Positions 24,613-37,594 of a stretch of DNA of 64,000 nt are shown in pieces (position 1 is the stretch's first letter; each line of letters begins with the position of its first letter). A program made the position numbers and the translations under genes. The DNA lies in assembly GCA_037074615.1 (NCBI GenBank), contig CM073558.1:18149001-18213000 (forward strand), given 5' to 3'. Under the pieces are notes generated by a model. The model was not told the DNA's origin and did not search any database. It saw only the letters and a list, made by a program, of their open reading frames with translations. Source of the DNA: Leucaena leucocephala (lineage: Eukaryota > Streptophyta > Magnoliopsida > Fabales > Fabaceae).

Positions 24613-26187
24613 ATTATTATATTTTGTAAATTTTGGAGGTGACATTGTTATAAAACAAAAACTTACAAGTAACCAGTGCTTCAAGTGAAAATTTTTAAGG
24701 TAAGATTGCCCTTTAATCCACAAGTTTTCCTTAATTTTGTAGTCTTGTTGCTTAGCGTGTTGTATAATGCCCAGGAAGTATTCCACGAGAATTCTTCCTT
24801 GGGTTTCTTAGGTGTCTTTGTGTCTGTCCTTTATTGTCTGTTTGTTTCAGACTCTCAATTTTCTTTGTGTTCTCCCAATTGGATATTAGCGTTTTTTATG
24901 TTGTATTTACTCTTTTAATATTATATATTTTTTAATATAAAATTTATTTATTTAATTTAATGTAAAATACATTAACTTCCCCTAAATTTACTCTAAATTA
25001 TCGTAGAGCTCATTTTTATTTTAAAAGTCTATATAAACTTCCCTTAAAATTAAAATATATGTTGTATAAACCTTCTTGTAAGTTTTAAGATTTAACTTCT
25101 ATCCATTCAACTATTAATTGGCCATTAAATCACAACATTGATATGTCATTTTGACCAAAACATCCCTCCTCAATATAAATATTACTTAATAATCATTTAA
25201 TTACATATCTATATCTTTATTAATTTTTTAATATATATTTTAATATTTTTGTCAAATTTTTAAATTGATTGCCATATTACAAAATTATAAAATGATATGA
25301 TTTTGAGATCCTTATATTAATATATTATAATTCAAAATTTTTAGATATATTTCATTACACGTATATTTGTTAAAAAAAGAACTGAAATTTTTGATCAAGT
25401 TGTTAATATATTTTCACATAAATAAAAATTACTTAAATTTTGTCTAAATTTAGTAAGAAATTATTGAATAGATCATTAATAAATAATAATGGAAAGAGAT
25501 AAATTAGGAACTTGGTATAATGAGGGGTAAATTAGTAAACAAGGTTTATTCTAATAGGGTTTTTAGTCAAAAAAATACACTTCAAGAATCTTTTTAAAAT
25601 ATTCTTTAACAGTGTTAGTTATTTGGATTAAAATATATGTTTTCAAAATATACGGGAGGTCTATGTAATTAAGATAAAATAAAAAGGTGGTAAGAACATT
25701 TTACTCTTTAATTTAAAGAGATTAAGGAAACTAAATTCATTAAATAATTATAATTAATATAAAAATTAGTTGACTAATTAAAGTAAATTAATGAGTATAT
25801 AATATAAATTTATTTTAATATTCAATTTTTTTAAATCTATCTAAATTAATTAACTAGTTAAAGAATCAAGAAGTTGAAGAGAACGTTTGGGCTTTAGGCT
25901 ATGTGGTCTTATTAATCCCCATTGCTCCACTCGTTCCAGCTTCCTTCCCCAAATTAATCAAAACCTGAACATAAATCTTAGGCTAAATTATAAATTAAAC
26001 GGATATTAGAAAAGCTTGGCTTCTTAATATTGGTGTACAAATTGTAAAACATAATAAAACACTTCCTTCCTGAATTTTGTATGTAGTGTAATTCTATAGA
26101 AAAAGGAAGCACTAGTGCAAGAGATCACACTAAAAATAAGATATGTAACTTGCACATTTCCATTATTGTTTTACAAGAACTTTTGAC
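24613..26187. other. AT-rich spacer downstream of the DUF247 gene
   Basis: No gene is supported. A degenerate Stowaway-like copy lies at about 25735-25865. The rest is AT-rich; the 24676-24918 frame is hydrophobic and resembles nothing known. The last few hundred bases are probably the 3' UTR of the minus-strand DUF247 gene. Confidence 0.5.
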
Positions 26188-28236
26188 CTATTTATTAAAT
26201 ATGGGGAGAGAAAATATTGTTTGAATTAGAGTGAGCACTAGGAGCAAAGTTGCAGCAATGACAGATGCTATTCTCCAAGGGGTGCTCAAGTACTGGTGCT
26301 TAAAGACTGCCCTATACTTGTGGTAAGGATTCTCATAAAATTTGTTCAATTCTTCACAGAGAGAGAGATAATCACTATTGCAAGTCATGAACACACTATT
26401 TTTGTCAAGAGTGTTGATTAAGCAAGCCACTTCAGCATTGCAACCCAACAAGTTGTCCATAATTCCCTTCTCAACAAGCAGCTCAACATCTCTTGCAGTG
26501 TCAATCAGATAGCTCAAGAGGGTTACATAATCGGTCACATAGCTCTCAAGAGCAAGGTGGCACTGCTCGTATGCAACTATATTTCTAACCACAATCTCAG
26601 TCCAATCGGTTACTTGAAAATAAGGTATTTTCAACACTCCATTGGAGTATTTTAGTTCAGTAATGCTGCTGAATTGTTCACTGACTTGAAACTTGATTCC
26701 TGCCCCACGTAGTTGGCTTGCAGTATACACAGGCTTCAATTTGCCAAATTCTCTTTGTGGTAATTGATCTCTTAGGTAAAAGATCCTTATCAAATCATTC
26801 AGGTGAAGGATCACTTTCTTGGAATTAGATGATTCAAATTGAGCATGAATCGTCTGTTCAATGTAGTGTTGTTTAAAATAGTCAAAAGTACATTTTGCAC
26901 GAATTTCCTTTTTTGCAACAATATGGTACAAGAACACTCTCTTAAAGAAGTTGAAGGCGATCTCAAGGAATGAAATTCTGCCATCGAAGCCGTCGGGAAA
27001 AGTTAGGTCAAATAGGCCTTTAAGAACGAAAAATGGCAATTGATTCTCAAGTAAAATCAAGTCTAGGTTTATGTCACACGTTGGCCATAATTTAAACTGC
27101 CAAGGGTTTTGCTCTAACATACCTAGACATGAGAGAAAGTACTCAATGATGAAGCAACCATCGGTTAGAATCATGCTTACGAAATCATCACTCTTCATCG
27201 GTATGGTCTCTGAATAACTTCGTCGAATTTGATCTTCCCAATCTCTTAGAGCTTTAACATAATCCTCCAACAATTTATCTTTATTCCTCTTTAGAAAGCT
27301 ATTCAGGTACCATAATTTGACCTCTTCCATTGATTCCAATCTCTTGTCTCCATGGTGAAATGGACCAATTGAAATCACGGTAGGTGTGTAGGCTTCTTCA
27401 TTCACTTTCCGAATATTTGGTGGCACTCTGTATATGCAACATTCTGATCCTAAGGGATGCTCCAAAGAGTCTATAGCTTCTAATTTGGCTTTCAATGAGC
27501 TTAACAAACCAGTTTTTTGCTCATTTTGGTTGCCCAAGATCTCCATTTGCTCCCAATCTTTTGATAATGGACCTGCAACAGATTCAAAAATGCCAAGTGA
27601 TGATAGGAATTTAACCCTAAGGCATTCTCTTCAGCCATAATGAAATTTAGCTAATAAATCTGTGTTCAATTGGTAAGTGCTCGGGTTGTACCTGAAGTTA
27701 AAATAGCTTGAGTATAAGTCTTGCTATTAACGTAAATAATGGACAAATCCCCCACTAGCTTGGTGAATGGTGTAGAAAATTAAATTTGGGGGATTATAGA
27801 GAAAGTTAAATTTTTACGTATCTATAATATTTTTTTAATATCTTATAATTTATAGTTATCTGTATAAAAATATTTTTTCCTTTCCCTCTCCCTTCTCATC
27901 CCTTCCTTTCCTTTCTCTCCCTTCCTCCTCCACTGAAATCTTTCCTCACCCCTCCCCTCAGTTCAGCTAAACACAAGCGATACTAGCAGAGCATATTCCT
28001 TTAAAGGCTTGTTTACCATTTGCACTACATTTTTCATTCTCTCGTGGAAATTTGAGCATATGATAGGAAAAGTTATCCTTTTGGGTGTCTTAATCTGATT
28101 TTGAAGCCTCAGTTAAAGAAATGAAATAGGAAGATATTCAAAATTAGCAGTACTAAGTTTTCTTGCAGATATTACACTAAGATATATGAGAGACAGAGAG
28201 GGATACTGAACCTGAGTTGATGAATGGCGTAGCCAT
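26188..28236 (-). CDS. DUF247 (UPF0481) plant protein, 469 aa, two exons
   Basis: The main exon (27572-26188) encodes nearly the whole protein. It shows the DUF247 signature in order: IGPFHHGDKRLESMEEVKLWYL, MILTDGCFIIEYF, LLENQLPFFVLKGLF, and YFQVTDWTEIVVRNIVAYEQCH, with a C-terminal membrane helix (WRIASVIAATLLLVLTLIQTIF). An in-frame ATG lies at 27546, but the frame stays open upstream to an AG at 27574-27573, reading GPLSKDWEQ, a stretch common near the N-terminus of this family. A small exon at 28236-28212 (MATPFINS plus one base) joins it in frame, adding 17 residues. Its donor GTTCAG is weak, so the shorter 452-aa form remains possible. Family members are plant-specific type-II-like or tail-anchored membrane proteins; most lack a known function, though DUF247 genes control self-incompatibility in grasses. 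Confidence 0.92.
27783..27975. mobile_element. MITE family B, truncated copy in DUF247 intron
   Basis: A short GGGGGATTATAG start followed by AT-rich sequence and a long CCCTTCCTCC-type pyrimidine end with CAGCTAAACACAAGCG. It matches the right part of the elements at 5.93-6.51 and 31.88-32.54 kb, and sits between the predicted small first exon and the main exon of the DUF247 gene. Confidence 0.5.
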
Positions 28237-28346
28237 GAAACTGAAGAAAATCTCAGATATCACCGATCGGAAATCCAAGATCTCCCTTCCACTTCTAAAC
28301 TCGTCAAGGGCTCTTTTTAGGCCTTCTGCGTGGTATCTTATATTTA

Positions 28347-28387
<41 letters not shown>

Positions 28388-30188
28388 GTCCCCGGAGATG
28401 TAGCAATACTCTCTCCTCCACATAAAAATTAAGATCTTAATCGTCTAGTAAATTTATTGCAGATATATTAATTAAGTTTTCTATTAATATATTAAAGTAG
28501 GTATTTTAATTTAAAAATATTAACATATTTTTTTATAAATAATTAATTTTTTTAATTATTACAAATTAATTACTTAGTTTTTTCATATCATATAATAGTA
28601 ATGTATCTATTTTTTCTTTATTTTGGATGACGTACACAAGCGTGATGCATTATCTTTTATTTATTTAACTAGTGCTAATAAAATTTTGTAATATTTATGT
28701 ATTTTAAAATTCTCATAGATAAAATGTTTTAAACGCGAGTTCCAACTAGTTGGCACCAAACCCTACAAATACGAAGACATCAGTCAAAAGGCAACACCTG
28801 ACATATCACATGTCTAATGTTTCCCACTGAAGTTTTTGGATTGTCCCTGAAGTTTATTTTAATTTAAACTTTCTAGAAAGTTAAGTTCTCTAAAAATTAA
28901 GAAAATATAAATAAATAGTAATAAGTAATTAATTAATTAATGAATATAAAATAAGACAGCCACAACTTTACCAATATCCTAAATATTTTTGGGAAAATTA
29001 CTCCCTACCCAGTAGAAAACAAATTATTAATGTAAAGTCCAACGAATTCTCAAAATAAATAAAAATATATTATAATAAATTAATTAAATAATTATAATTA
29101 TTATAAATTTTTATTATGGATAAAAATTTGTAATATCACATAAATTTAAAAGTTAATCTTTAAAAAAATTTAAACATCATGACAATCATTAATTATTAAT
29201 CTTATTAAAGTATGACTTATTTTTTTTTATAAACTAAAGTGTAATTATTAATTATAATTTATAGATAAATAAATTGAAAGTATTGAATCAGTAGATCTAT
29301 ATATATATTTTTAATTAAATTGAATATTAAAAGATGTTAAGGGTATAATTTTTTTTTAGTTTTTTCAAAGTTATTATATATATAATTATATATGACCCAA
29401 CTCTTTTTTTTGTTTTTTTTTCTTTAAAAAAATATGAATCTTCTTTCTATTCTCAAATGTGAGTTTTTTATTAAGAATTTAAATATTAATTTATTATATT
29501 ATATAAAATTAATCTTTTTTATTAAACCTAATAGATACCCAAACTCTCTCTCTCTCATAATTTTGCCTGTCGGTTATTAGAGGGAATCTAGTTGTTGCAA
29601 AGTGCCTTTTTTATTCTATTAGATCCTTGTGGTATCAAAAAGATCCTTAGATCCATGACTTCGAAAGACTCTAACGTTTAGTGAATAAATAATGCATTTA
29701 ACATTCTAGACCAATTCATTGAAAAAAACAAAAACAGTTTAGGTGACTTTGTTTAATACTTTCAACGAGACATAATATGCCAATTTAATGGCCGTTAGGG
29801 CTATTAAAAGGTGTTGGAACTCTAACGGTACTTTGAACAAAATTATTTCTAATAGAAGGGAAGAGTTCCATGCATAAGAAAAATATTAAAAAAAAAGATA
29901 AAATATTATTTATTTTTAGTAAAATCTAAATAATATATTTTACTAATAATTAGAGATTAATTCTTCTAAATATAAAGATTATTAAGTTAGATTTTATCTT
30001 TATTAATAATTTTTTTATATACATGATTCAAATGTAGAATATTATATTTAAGAAATTTAAATATTTACTAATTATACTTGAATTTATTGGTATATCTTTG
30101 TTTTAATTAAGAAAGGAAGTGGCTAGTGGGTGTCATGAGTAAGAGCTCTCCATATTATTACATTGTGTTAAGTGAATGATTGGCTACA
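28237..30188. other. AT-rich spacer with TA microsatellite
   Basis: A (TA)n tract at about 28351-28384 lies about 120 bases upstream of the predicted DUF247 start. CTCTCTCTCTC occurs near 29545. No coding region or recognisable repeat was identified elsewhere. Confidence 0.55.
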
Positions 30189-30420
30189 ACATGACAACGC
30201 CTATGTTTTCAATCCCTTTAAGACAGAAAACGATGCTTCAATAAGCTAAGCCAACTGGGTCGTCCGTTGCTTAATTAAAACACAACAAATATTGGAGGAA
30301 ACAGCTTGCATGTGGCTTATATGAGTGGTATAATAGAGAATAAGAGAAACCGAAGCTTCCCAAGGAATTTTTGGACATTTCGCAGAACATGGGTTTGTTT
30401 GGTATAGTCACATGGTGTCC
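30189..30420 (+). pseudogene. Fragment of UGT exon 2
   Basis: A degenerate match to the middle of the second exon of the intact UGT (57683-57960). Recognisable pieces are CATGACAACGCCTATG, TGGAGGAAACAGCTTG, GAGAAACCGAAGCTTCCCAAG and TTTTTGGACATTTCGCAGAAC. It lacks the donor-binding PSPG box and contains stops (TAATAG, AATAAG). It marks the leftmost remnant of the UGT array. Confidence 0.8.
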
Positions 30421-31044
30421 TTATAACCAGTGGCAGAATAGGAAATTTGATACTAGAGACAAAATTATTACAATTTTTTTATAAGATAAACTAATAAATT
30501 ACTCCCTCTTATCTTTATTATAAGGTATCAACAATCTCATTAACTACTCTTTTTCTATTTTACCATTGTCATTAATTGATATTCAATTTTTTTTAATAAA
30601 ATTTCTCAAACTCTATATTTTAAAGAGGGATAAAGTTAAAAAAGTTTATCAATTTAAAAAAAAAATTAATAACTCAACTTTTATTTATACATATATGAAA
30701 AGTAGTTAGAAATGCCCTATATTAAAAATAAGAGGGAATATAAAGATAATAGTTTGAATATAAAAGGTCATACATTAGTAAATATTTATTAACTTAAATT
30801 TCTAATCATATTCTATTAGTTTTCTTAATTTCTTAATTCTTAATTTTAAAATTCCAAATCTGTTACCTTATAAATCACATTTTAAATAGTAATACTAGAA
30901 ATAAAAATTAGAATGTTATAGTGGGTCTCTCTACTTTTTGTTGGCAATAGAGGAAGAATAAAAAAGAAGTCATGTTGTACCAAAAAAAAACAAGAAGTCA
31001 TGAAATAGAAGCACCGAAGGACAGGCTCATGTAGATTTGCCCCT
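30421..31044. other. AT-rich spacer
   Basis: Nothing recognised between the UGT fragment and the CACTA-like left end. Confidence 0.5.
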
Positions 31045-31254
31045 CACTGCTAGAATAAATAGTTTCAACAGTAATTAAAAATGATATTTTATGCTAATTT
31101 TAGAACTTGGGTGAATTTTATTATCATTGTAAGTCTAAATAATAATTTTATAAACGCCATTAAAAATAACCTTTTACAATAGTTTTTACATAAAATCATT
31201 GTGAAATGTTAAATTTTATCTTATTTAAAATTTTATAACTTGATTGTTATTATT

Positions 31255-31591
31255 ATATGTATATTCGACCAAAGATATAGGTATATTATTATTATTATTA
31301 TTTTTTATCAAAATTCTATTAAGTATTGTAATTTAAAATTTAAATAATATTTTAAAAATAAAATTGTATATCTAAATCTGAATCCAAATCCTAATAAATT
31401 CTTAATTAATAATAAAAATCAAGTTATAAAATTCTAAATAGGATAAAAATAGGATAATCTATATATCATATTATATTAAAAATAATAAAAATATTAAACT
31501 ATAATAATTTAATTAGATAATATTTTTAAATTATTGATAAATAATATTTTTAATTTTACTTAAATATAAGAATAAAAATTGGGATGTTACA
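31255..31591 (-). repeat. LTR-like direct repeat, copy 1 (3' LTR side)
   Basis: About 340 bases that recur at 34550-34889 with only scattered differences. Read on the minus strand it begins TGTAACATCCCAATTTTTAT, a typical plant LTR start. Immediately upstream on that strand lies the purine tract AAAGGAGGAGAGAAT (31606-31592), like a polypurine tract. On the lower-coordinate side, 31211-31245 is an inverted copy of part of the repeat itself, so the element is rearranged. Confidence 0.55.
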
Positions 31592-31879
31592 ATTCTCTCC
31601 TCCTTTTAGAAATTTTGTCCCCAAAATTCAGTATACTCTATAAACATTCCTTATTTCATTTTCTAATAGTTTATCTAATTTTATATCATTTCTTTCCTCT
31701 AAAGGATGCAACCGACCATAATAGGTAAGCATTATATTATAGATAATTTATCACTAATAGGATAAAATATGTGTGAAAAATATATATTGCCACTGTATAC
31801 AATGCAAACACGAGGATGTTGCCATTGACAAATATCAATTATGTATATTTAAATACAAAATATTCACAATGATTTCTTT

Positions 31880-32543
31880 AGATATTGTTTGATTGGGGGT
31901 TTTGGAGGGGAGGGGAAGGGAGATGAGGGAAGATATAAATGTATTTGGTTAGGAAAAAGGAGGGGAGGGGAGGTAAAATTTTTTACTCTTATTGCTCACC
32001 TCCCCTCCCCTACATCTCCTTCAAAAGTGGGGATTTTTGGAGGGGAGAGAATTTTTTTGCACAATTTTGACCAAATTGCCATTTATATATTTTTAATATT
32101 CCAATTGTACCCTCGAAGCTTTTTTTTTAATTCTCCTCACATATGATTTTTGCTTTGATTGCTAAAACCTAATCAGTATAGTAAATGATTTATATATTAT
32201 ATTAAAATATATAATAATTATAAAATTAATAAGAAATAATGTTAAATTTTTATCATATTTTTTAATTTTTTAATTTTATTATATATATAAATGAGATAAA
32301 AAATTTTAAGATTAATAAATTAAAAGATAATAATTTTGATATGAATATTGTAAATAAAGATTAAATAAATTTAAATAAAAAGATAAGGGTATATTTGTCA
32401 ACTTTTGATTAACTCCCCCCTTTCATTTCTGAATTAAACAAAAAATATTATCTCTCCTCCTCTACTTTTATATCCACAACCTCCCCTACTCTCCCTTAAA
32501 TTAACCTAACATACAATTCACTAAGTTAAACTAAACAATGCCT
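31880..32543. mobile_element. MITE family B, copy 3
   Basis: GTTTGATTGGGGGTTTTGG at the left with G-tracts, CTCCCCTACTCTCCCTTAA at the right with C-tracts; outer ends ATTGTTTGATT and AACTAAACAATG are inverted. The G-tract/C-tract pattern repeats within the first 200 bases (AGGGGAGG / CCTCCCCTCCCC). The 85-aa plus-strand frame is a repeat artefact. Confidence 0.6.
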
Positions 32544-34549
32544 TAAACTATATTTCAAATATTTAGAAAATTTAAATAACTTACAAAATAAATTTAAAAG
32601 TTCCCAAAAATATTAAAATAGTCAAATCCTATAAATACTTAAAATAGTATATAAATTAATTTGGTAATCAAACATTAAAAAAATTAATAAACTATTTATA
32701 GAATAAAATGTAATTAAAATAAAAAAATAATCAAATATTTTATAGAATAACTTTATGAAAATTCAAAATAAAGTAGAGTCAAACAATGTTTTTTTCTATA
32801 AAATGTTGGGTCCTGTCAAAAGCCACAAAGATTGATGAAAATAAAAAACTTAAACAGAATCTAAAAATATTTTTTTAGATTTAAAATATTTAATGCCCAA
32901 AAGCATAGTCCATGAATTTACTGTATGGAAACAATTTTTTTTTAATAACCCAAATGGCAAAAACAGAAGGCCATATTTCTGTAAAAATAACCAACACTTA
33001 TAAATCCTTGAAAATAAAACAAAGTGCCTAAAATAGAATTGATATATATATGTGTGTGTGTGTGTTAATCAGCAAACGAGGATGGGAGCAAAACTATAAT
33101 TTTTTTTTTTTGGAATGACATTAACGGTCCAAAACAGAATTGAAAAAAGAGGATTTGTATATGTATATATTTATTCAGACATGGGACTCAGTGGGAAAGT
33201 AAGCCTTTTTTTTTTTAACAATGAAATAAGTTCATAACGTATGACAAAAGATTAGGAGGATCTAGAATCTAAACTCTAATACTAAATTGTAAATTTTTTT
33301 AAAAATATAACTATTACTAATTATTTAAATATATTTTATACCCAATATAATTTAAAAATAATATTTTAAATAAATTTAATCTATTTTAAGAGAGTTAATC
33401 ATGGTAAAAAAAAATTTAACTAAAATTTAAATGTACTCTACCATAATTATAAAAAGGTTTACCTTAAAATATAAATAAGATAATATGATATATAAATATG
33501 TAAAATAAAACCTATTGTGACAATACATAAATATTCTACACATACCTTCAAAGGGAAAAGCTATACAATTAATATAACTCTACTAAAATCTATCAAGTTT
33601 TTCTTGGGGTCTTAAGATGAGAATATACCCTGAAAAATATTAATCAAGATAGAGTGAGATAAACGTCTCAGTAATCATCAATCATACTCATTATACATAC
33701 TAAGATGTGCTCATGAGGTATCAAATGGAACCTTATAAAATATGATATATATATATATATAAAATAATATATTATTATAATAAAATCAAATCAATAACCC
33801 TACCAAGTTCCTCCCTTAAATCAACTAAATTGCCTTATTTCCATCAATCGAACCTATGGGTTAGTGGTAACTACCCTTCGAACAACTAACTGATCAAGTG
33901 ATATGGATATGCCAAAATTCACAGAGCACTTGACCAGACCGTGGATCCATTCTCCCTTGATAAACAGGTGGGTTGTAGCAGCCCCTCGATAAATAGGTGA
34001 GGCACGTTCCTTGGTAAACTAGTGGGACAAAAACCATCCATTGAACTTCGATAGATGCTATACCACGTGGTAGAAATACAACTCAATCATCACCTATCCC
34101 CAATGCATAATTCTCAAAATAATCATATTAATGAAAATCTCAATAGCTTGATAAATATCACAAAAAGGATTTTTCTCAAGATAGCTTTCTAAATTAAACT
34201 TTAAATTCCATAAGACTATTTTTAATAAAAATAATCAAACAAGTTTTCTCAATATAATTATATCAATATCAATAGTTATATATATATCAAATCACTCACA
34301 AACATCATATTAGCACACACAATGAGTAGAAAGTGATTACCTTATTTGGGAATAGGAAATGGACTGAGAGAGATGATTAAAAAGAGAAGAGTCGACTTAA
34401 TAATCAAGTTTAAGGAATAACTTATGGTCTTAGTTCTATTTATAAAATTATAATAATAATTCAAAATTTAAATTCATATATTATCTTTATTAAAATCTTA
34501 TCATATATAGTAATTTAAAATTTAAACTATATTATCATTATAATATAAA
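32544..34549 (-). mobile_element. Decayed LTR-retrotransposon interior/leader, no coding sequence
   Basis: Between the two LTR-like repeats. The minus-strand text at 34330-33550 has a balanced-composition block resembling non-coding leaders of plant gypsy-type elements (CACGTGGTATAGC, GTAGTTACCACTAACCCATAG, CTTGATCAGTTAG). No gag, protease, reverse transcriptase or integrase reading frame is left. A TG microsatellite is at about 33051-33065 and a TA run at about 33747-33761. It is probably a non-autonomous relic. Confidence 0.4.
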
Positions 34550-34889
34550 TACATATATTATTATATGTATATATAATCAAAGATATATGTATATTATTAT
34601 CTTTATCAAAATTCTATTAGGTATTATAATTTAAAATTTAAATAATATTTTTAAAATAAAATTGCATATCTAAATCTGAATATAAATCCTAATAAATTCC
34701 TGACTAATAATAACAATCAAGTTATAAAATTTTAAATAAGATAAAAATAGGATAATCTATATATCACATTTTATTAAAAATAATAAAAATACTAAACTAT
34801 AATAATTTAATTATATAATATTTTTAAATTATTGACAAATAATATTTTTAATTTTATTTAAATATAAGGATAAAAATTGGGATGTTACA
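34550..34889 (-). repeat. LTR-like direct repeat, copy 2 (5' LTR side)
   Basis: Partner of 31255-31591. On the minus strand it starts TGTAACATCCCAATTTTTAT at 34889. It continues further than copy 1, past a TATA-like TTTATAAATAG (near 34435) to CCAAATAAG followed by GTAATC near 34345, a plausible LTR promoter and leader donor. Confidence 0.5.
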
Positions 34890-36185
34890 AAAACTACCAT
34901 GGAAAGTTAGATTTTTTTTTTAGTTTTTCTTGGCCTACATTCACCATCATCCACTTCGGCCATACCATGAAAAGCATCAGATTAGATATAGAGAGAAGAA
35001 GTCAAAGATCTGGTAAAAAAATAAAGATATAGAAATTTCTTTCATTAAAGTTCTTCAAACTCATTCCAACAAGATCTATTTACGATCATCCACTATTAGC
35101 CATTACAGTCAACCTCACTAAAAGTGTTGGACTAGATTTGAAACAGTTATATATCTGATAAAAAAGTTGAAGATTTAGAAAGTTTTTGTTATTGAAACTC
35201 TTCAAGCTCCTGCTGACACGATGGTGAAGAGATTCAAACGAGTGCGATGTTAAAGTGAAGAGAAAACTGTCGAATGGAAAAGAAAATTTACAAGTCTTTA
35301 ATATAAGGATGATAGCCCATATAATGTATTACAGTTTATAAAGAACAAATAACTGAACAAATATGAAAAATGAGAAGTAACAAAATTAAACGGTGATTTA
35401 TGACTTTCACGAAAGAGGAGGACGATAAAAATGATGAAGATATGCATTGAAAATTGGAGAAACATGCAAGAAAATGATATTCGTATAAGTCTATTTTGTG
35501 GGGCAGGCGAAACATGACTTCAAATAACTATAAAAAAGTGAAAATAAAACTATAGTTAGGTCAATATTTTTAAAATTTTGAAAAAATTTTAATGCCAATT
35601 TTTCATAAAAATTACTGTTAAAAGTGATTAGAGTCGATTTTTAAGCTATTTGAATGCATATTATATTATAAAACCATATTATATTTGAATACAACTGAGA
35701 TATTTAAAAAACTATATTATATTAATTGTTGTCTCCTGTTTCTTTATTTCTATAATTATTATTATATTCTTTTATTTTTAACCCTAAACATGTGTCACTC
35801 CATATTAATTGCTAAAGCAGGTGTTACTTCATAGCCTCTGTTATTATATTAATTGTTCTCCCTCTCACTTCAAGCATTTCGTCTATCCTCAAATTTTCTT
35901 TATTTCTCTCTCCTCAAATATTTTTAATTTTAACAATAGTTTTTTTAAAAATTTCATATTTTTACTACTTTTACTTCACCTAATTTTTTTGAATACTTTT
36001 AATGGTAAGTTTTCACAAAACTGTTATTAAAAGTGTCTTTTACGGCAATTATGATAAAAATTACTGTAAAAAGTATCTTAAATTAAATTTTATTTATAAA
36101 AATATTATTGCTATTTTTATGGCCGTTTTACTTTTAATTGCCACTATTGTAAAGTAGATTGGTGATAAATATTTTTTTAATAGTG

Positions 36186-36718
36186 CTTTCATATAACTAC
36201 TAGTTGGATTACGAAGATGTGGGTAGCTATGGACACATTCTGGTTGGAATATTTGTACATTGGAAGAAAAAAGAAGAAGCTACTCCTTCCGTTTTAATTA
36301 CAAGCCCTAGTGATCCTTATGTGCTTTATAAGATAAAATTCCTTTCACTTATTAATGTGAAATCAATTCTCTACGAGTAGTCCAAGGGTACTAACCCATA
36401 AATGCATATGATCATCAATATTTAACAGATTTTTTAATACCATTAGTTCCTATTTAATAAGTTTATACATAAAGAACTAACGGATATAATAGAGTAAACT
36501 TTAAGAACCTAATGAAAAGCAAAGAAAGATTCAAAGACCTAATTTGGCTTGTGTATAATTTAGCTTTCTTTTCATCACTAATTATTAACGTCCCACTATA
36601 TTCTAGCCACATGAGCTGGTTCCAAATCACTATACAATAGTATTGTGTTCCTCTCATATTGAACTTGTTTGTTAAATACCTAAAGTACTTTTTGCTATTT
36701 TCATATTGAACATCTTAG
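36186..36718. other. Spacer / decayed UGT intron
   Basis: Nothing recognised; the last 30 bases (TTTTCATATTGAACATCTTAG) resemble the 3' end of the UGT intron seen at 57.57 and 60.34 kb, so an upstream exon has been lost here. Confidence 0.5.
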
Positions 36719-37454
36719 GTGGCTGATTGGTAAGAAAAAATCTTCCCTCTGAGGACAATAGGGCCAACCATACCATCAATGTTCTTAGACAAGAGACTCA
36801 AAGATGACAATGCCTATGGTTTCAGCTTTTACAAGGAAGAAGACAAAGCTTGCATGAAATGGTTAAACAACAAGCAAAGTGGGTCTGTTATTTATATCTC
36901 ATTTGGCAGTTTTGGCATCTCTAAATACTGAACAAATGGAGGAAATCGCTTGGGGCTTGAAGGATAGTGAAAGTTTCTTCTTATGGGTGGTAAGAGAATA
37001 AGAGAAACCTAAGCTCCATAAGGGTTTTTTGGACATTTCACAGAGCAAGGGCTTTGTGGCCAGATGGTGTCCTCAACTACAAGTGTTGGAACATGAAGCA
37101 GTGGGTTGCTTTGTGACATATTGTGGATGGAATTCTACATTGGAAGCTGTGAACTTAGGAGTTCCAATGGTGGTAGTTCCTCAATGGACAGACCAACCCA
37201 CAGATGCAAAGTTCGTAAAAGATGTGCGGAAGATTGGAGTGAGAGTTGAAGCTGATGAGAAAGCAGTTGTGAGAAGAGAAACGGTGAAGAAATGTATAGA
37301 GGAAGTGATGTCGAGTGAGAAAGGAAAAGAGATAAAGATGAATGCACTCAAGTTGAAGAATCTTGCCGTGAAGGCATGTGATGAAGGTGGAAGTACTGAT
37401 AAGAATATTGATGACTTTGTAGCAAGTCTTGCTACCTCTAGCAAATACCAATAA
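36719..37454 (+). pseudogene. UGT74-like glucosyltransferase pseudogene, exon 2 only
   Basis: Starts after the intron AG with GTGGCTGATTGG and follows exon 2 of the intact gene for its full length, but is disabled three ways. TGG TAA replaces the third/fourth codons after ADW, a one-base change of frame lies in the SFGS region (near 36905-36930), and AGA ATA AGA breaks frame near 36995. The last 426 bases (from about 37029) remain open, including the PSPG box WCPQLQVLEHEAVGCFVTYC, then GWNSTLEAVNLGVPMVVVPQ and WTDQ. No exon 1 is present upstream. Too short to be active. Confidence 0.92.
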
Positions 37455-37594
37455 GCATGCATGATATTAAAATCTAACTTGAGTTAGTCAGTAATCAGTA
37501 AACCACCATTCATTTGGTTCATATAGTCAAAATGTTAAGATGAATCAATATTGTTGGCTTTTATTTTTTCCCCTTATTGATTTTTAAACAATAT

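Larger units (their letters stand above)
31045..36185. mobile_element. Candidate CACTA-like element enclosing other transposons
   Basis: The left end reads CACTGCTAGAATAAATAG (31045) and the right end ...TTTTTTTAATAGTG (to 36185), whose reverse complement is CACTATTAAAAAAA. Both are close to plant CACTA termini, and both subterminal regions repeat motifs such as TTTTTACAGTAATTTTTATxAT and CCATTAAAAATA. The 3-bp flanks CCT and CTT agree at two positions. No transposase is readable inside; the middle is occupied by LTR-like repeats and a family-B MITE. Boundaries are tentative. Confidence 0.4.

Noticed and set aside
31889..32146. 85-aa plus-strand frame
   Set aside because: Same MITE family as at 5.9 kb; repeat-derived.
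37135..37462. Several minus-strand frames over UGT exon 2 (also at 57.9-58.4 and 60.7-61.1 kb)
   Set aside because: Antisense shadows of the conserved UGT coding sequence, recurring at each copy for that reason.
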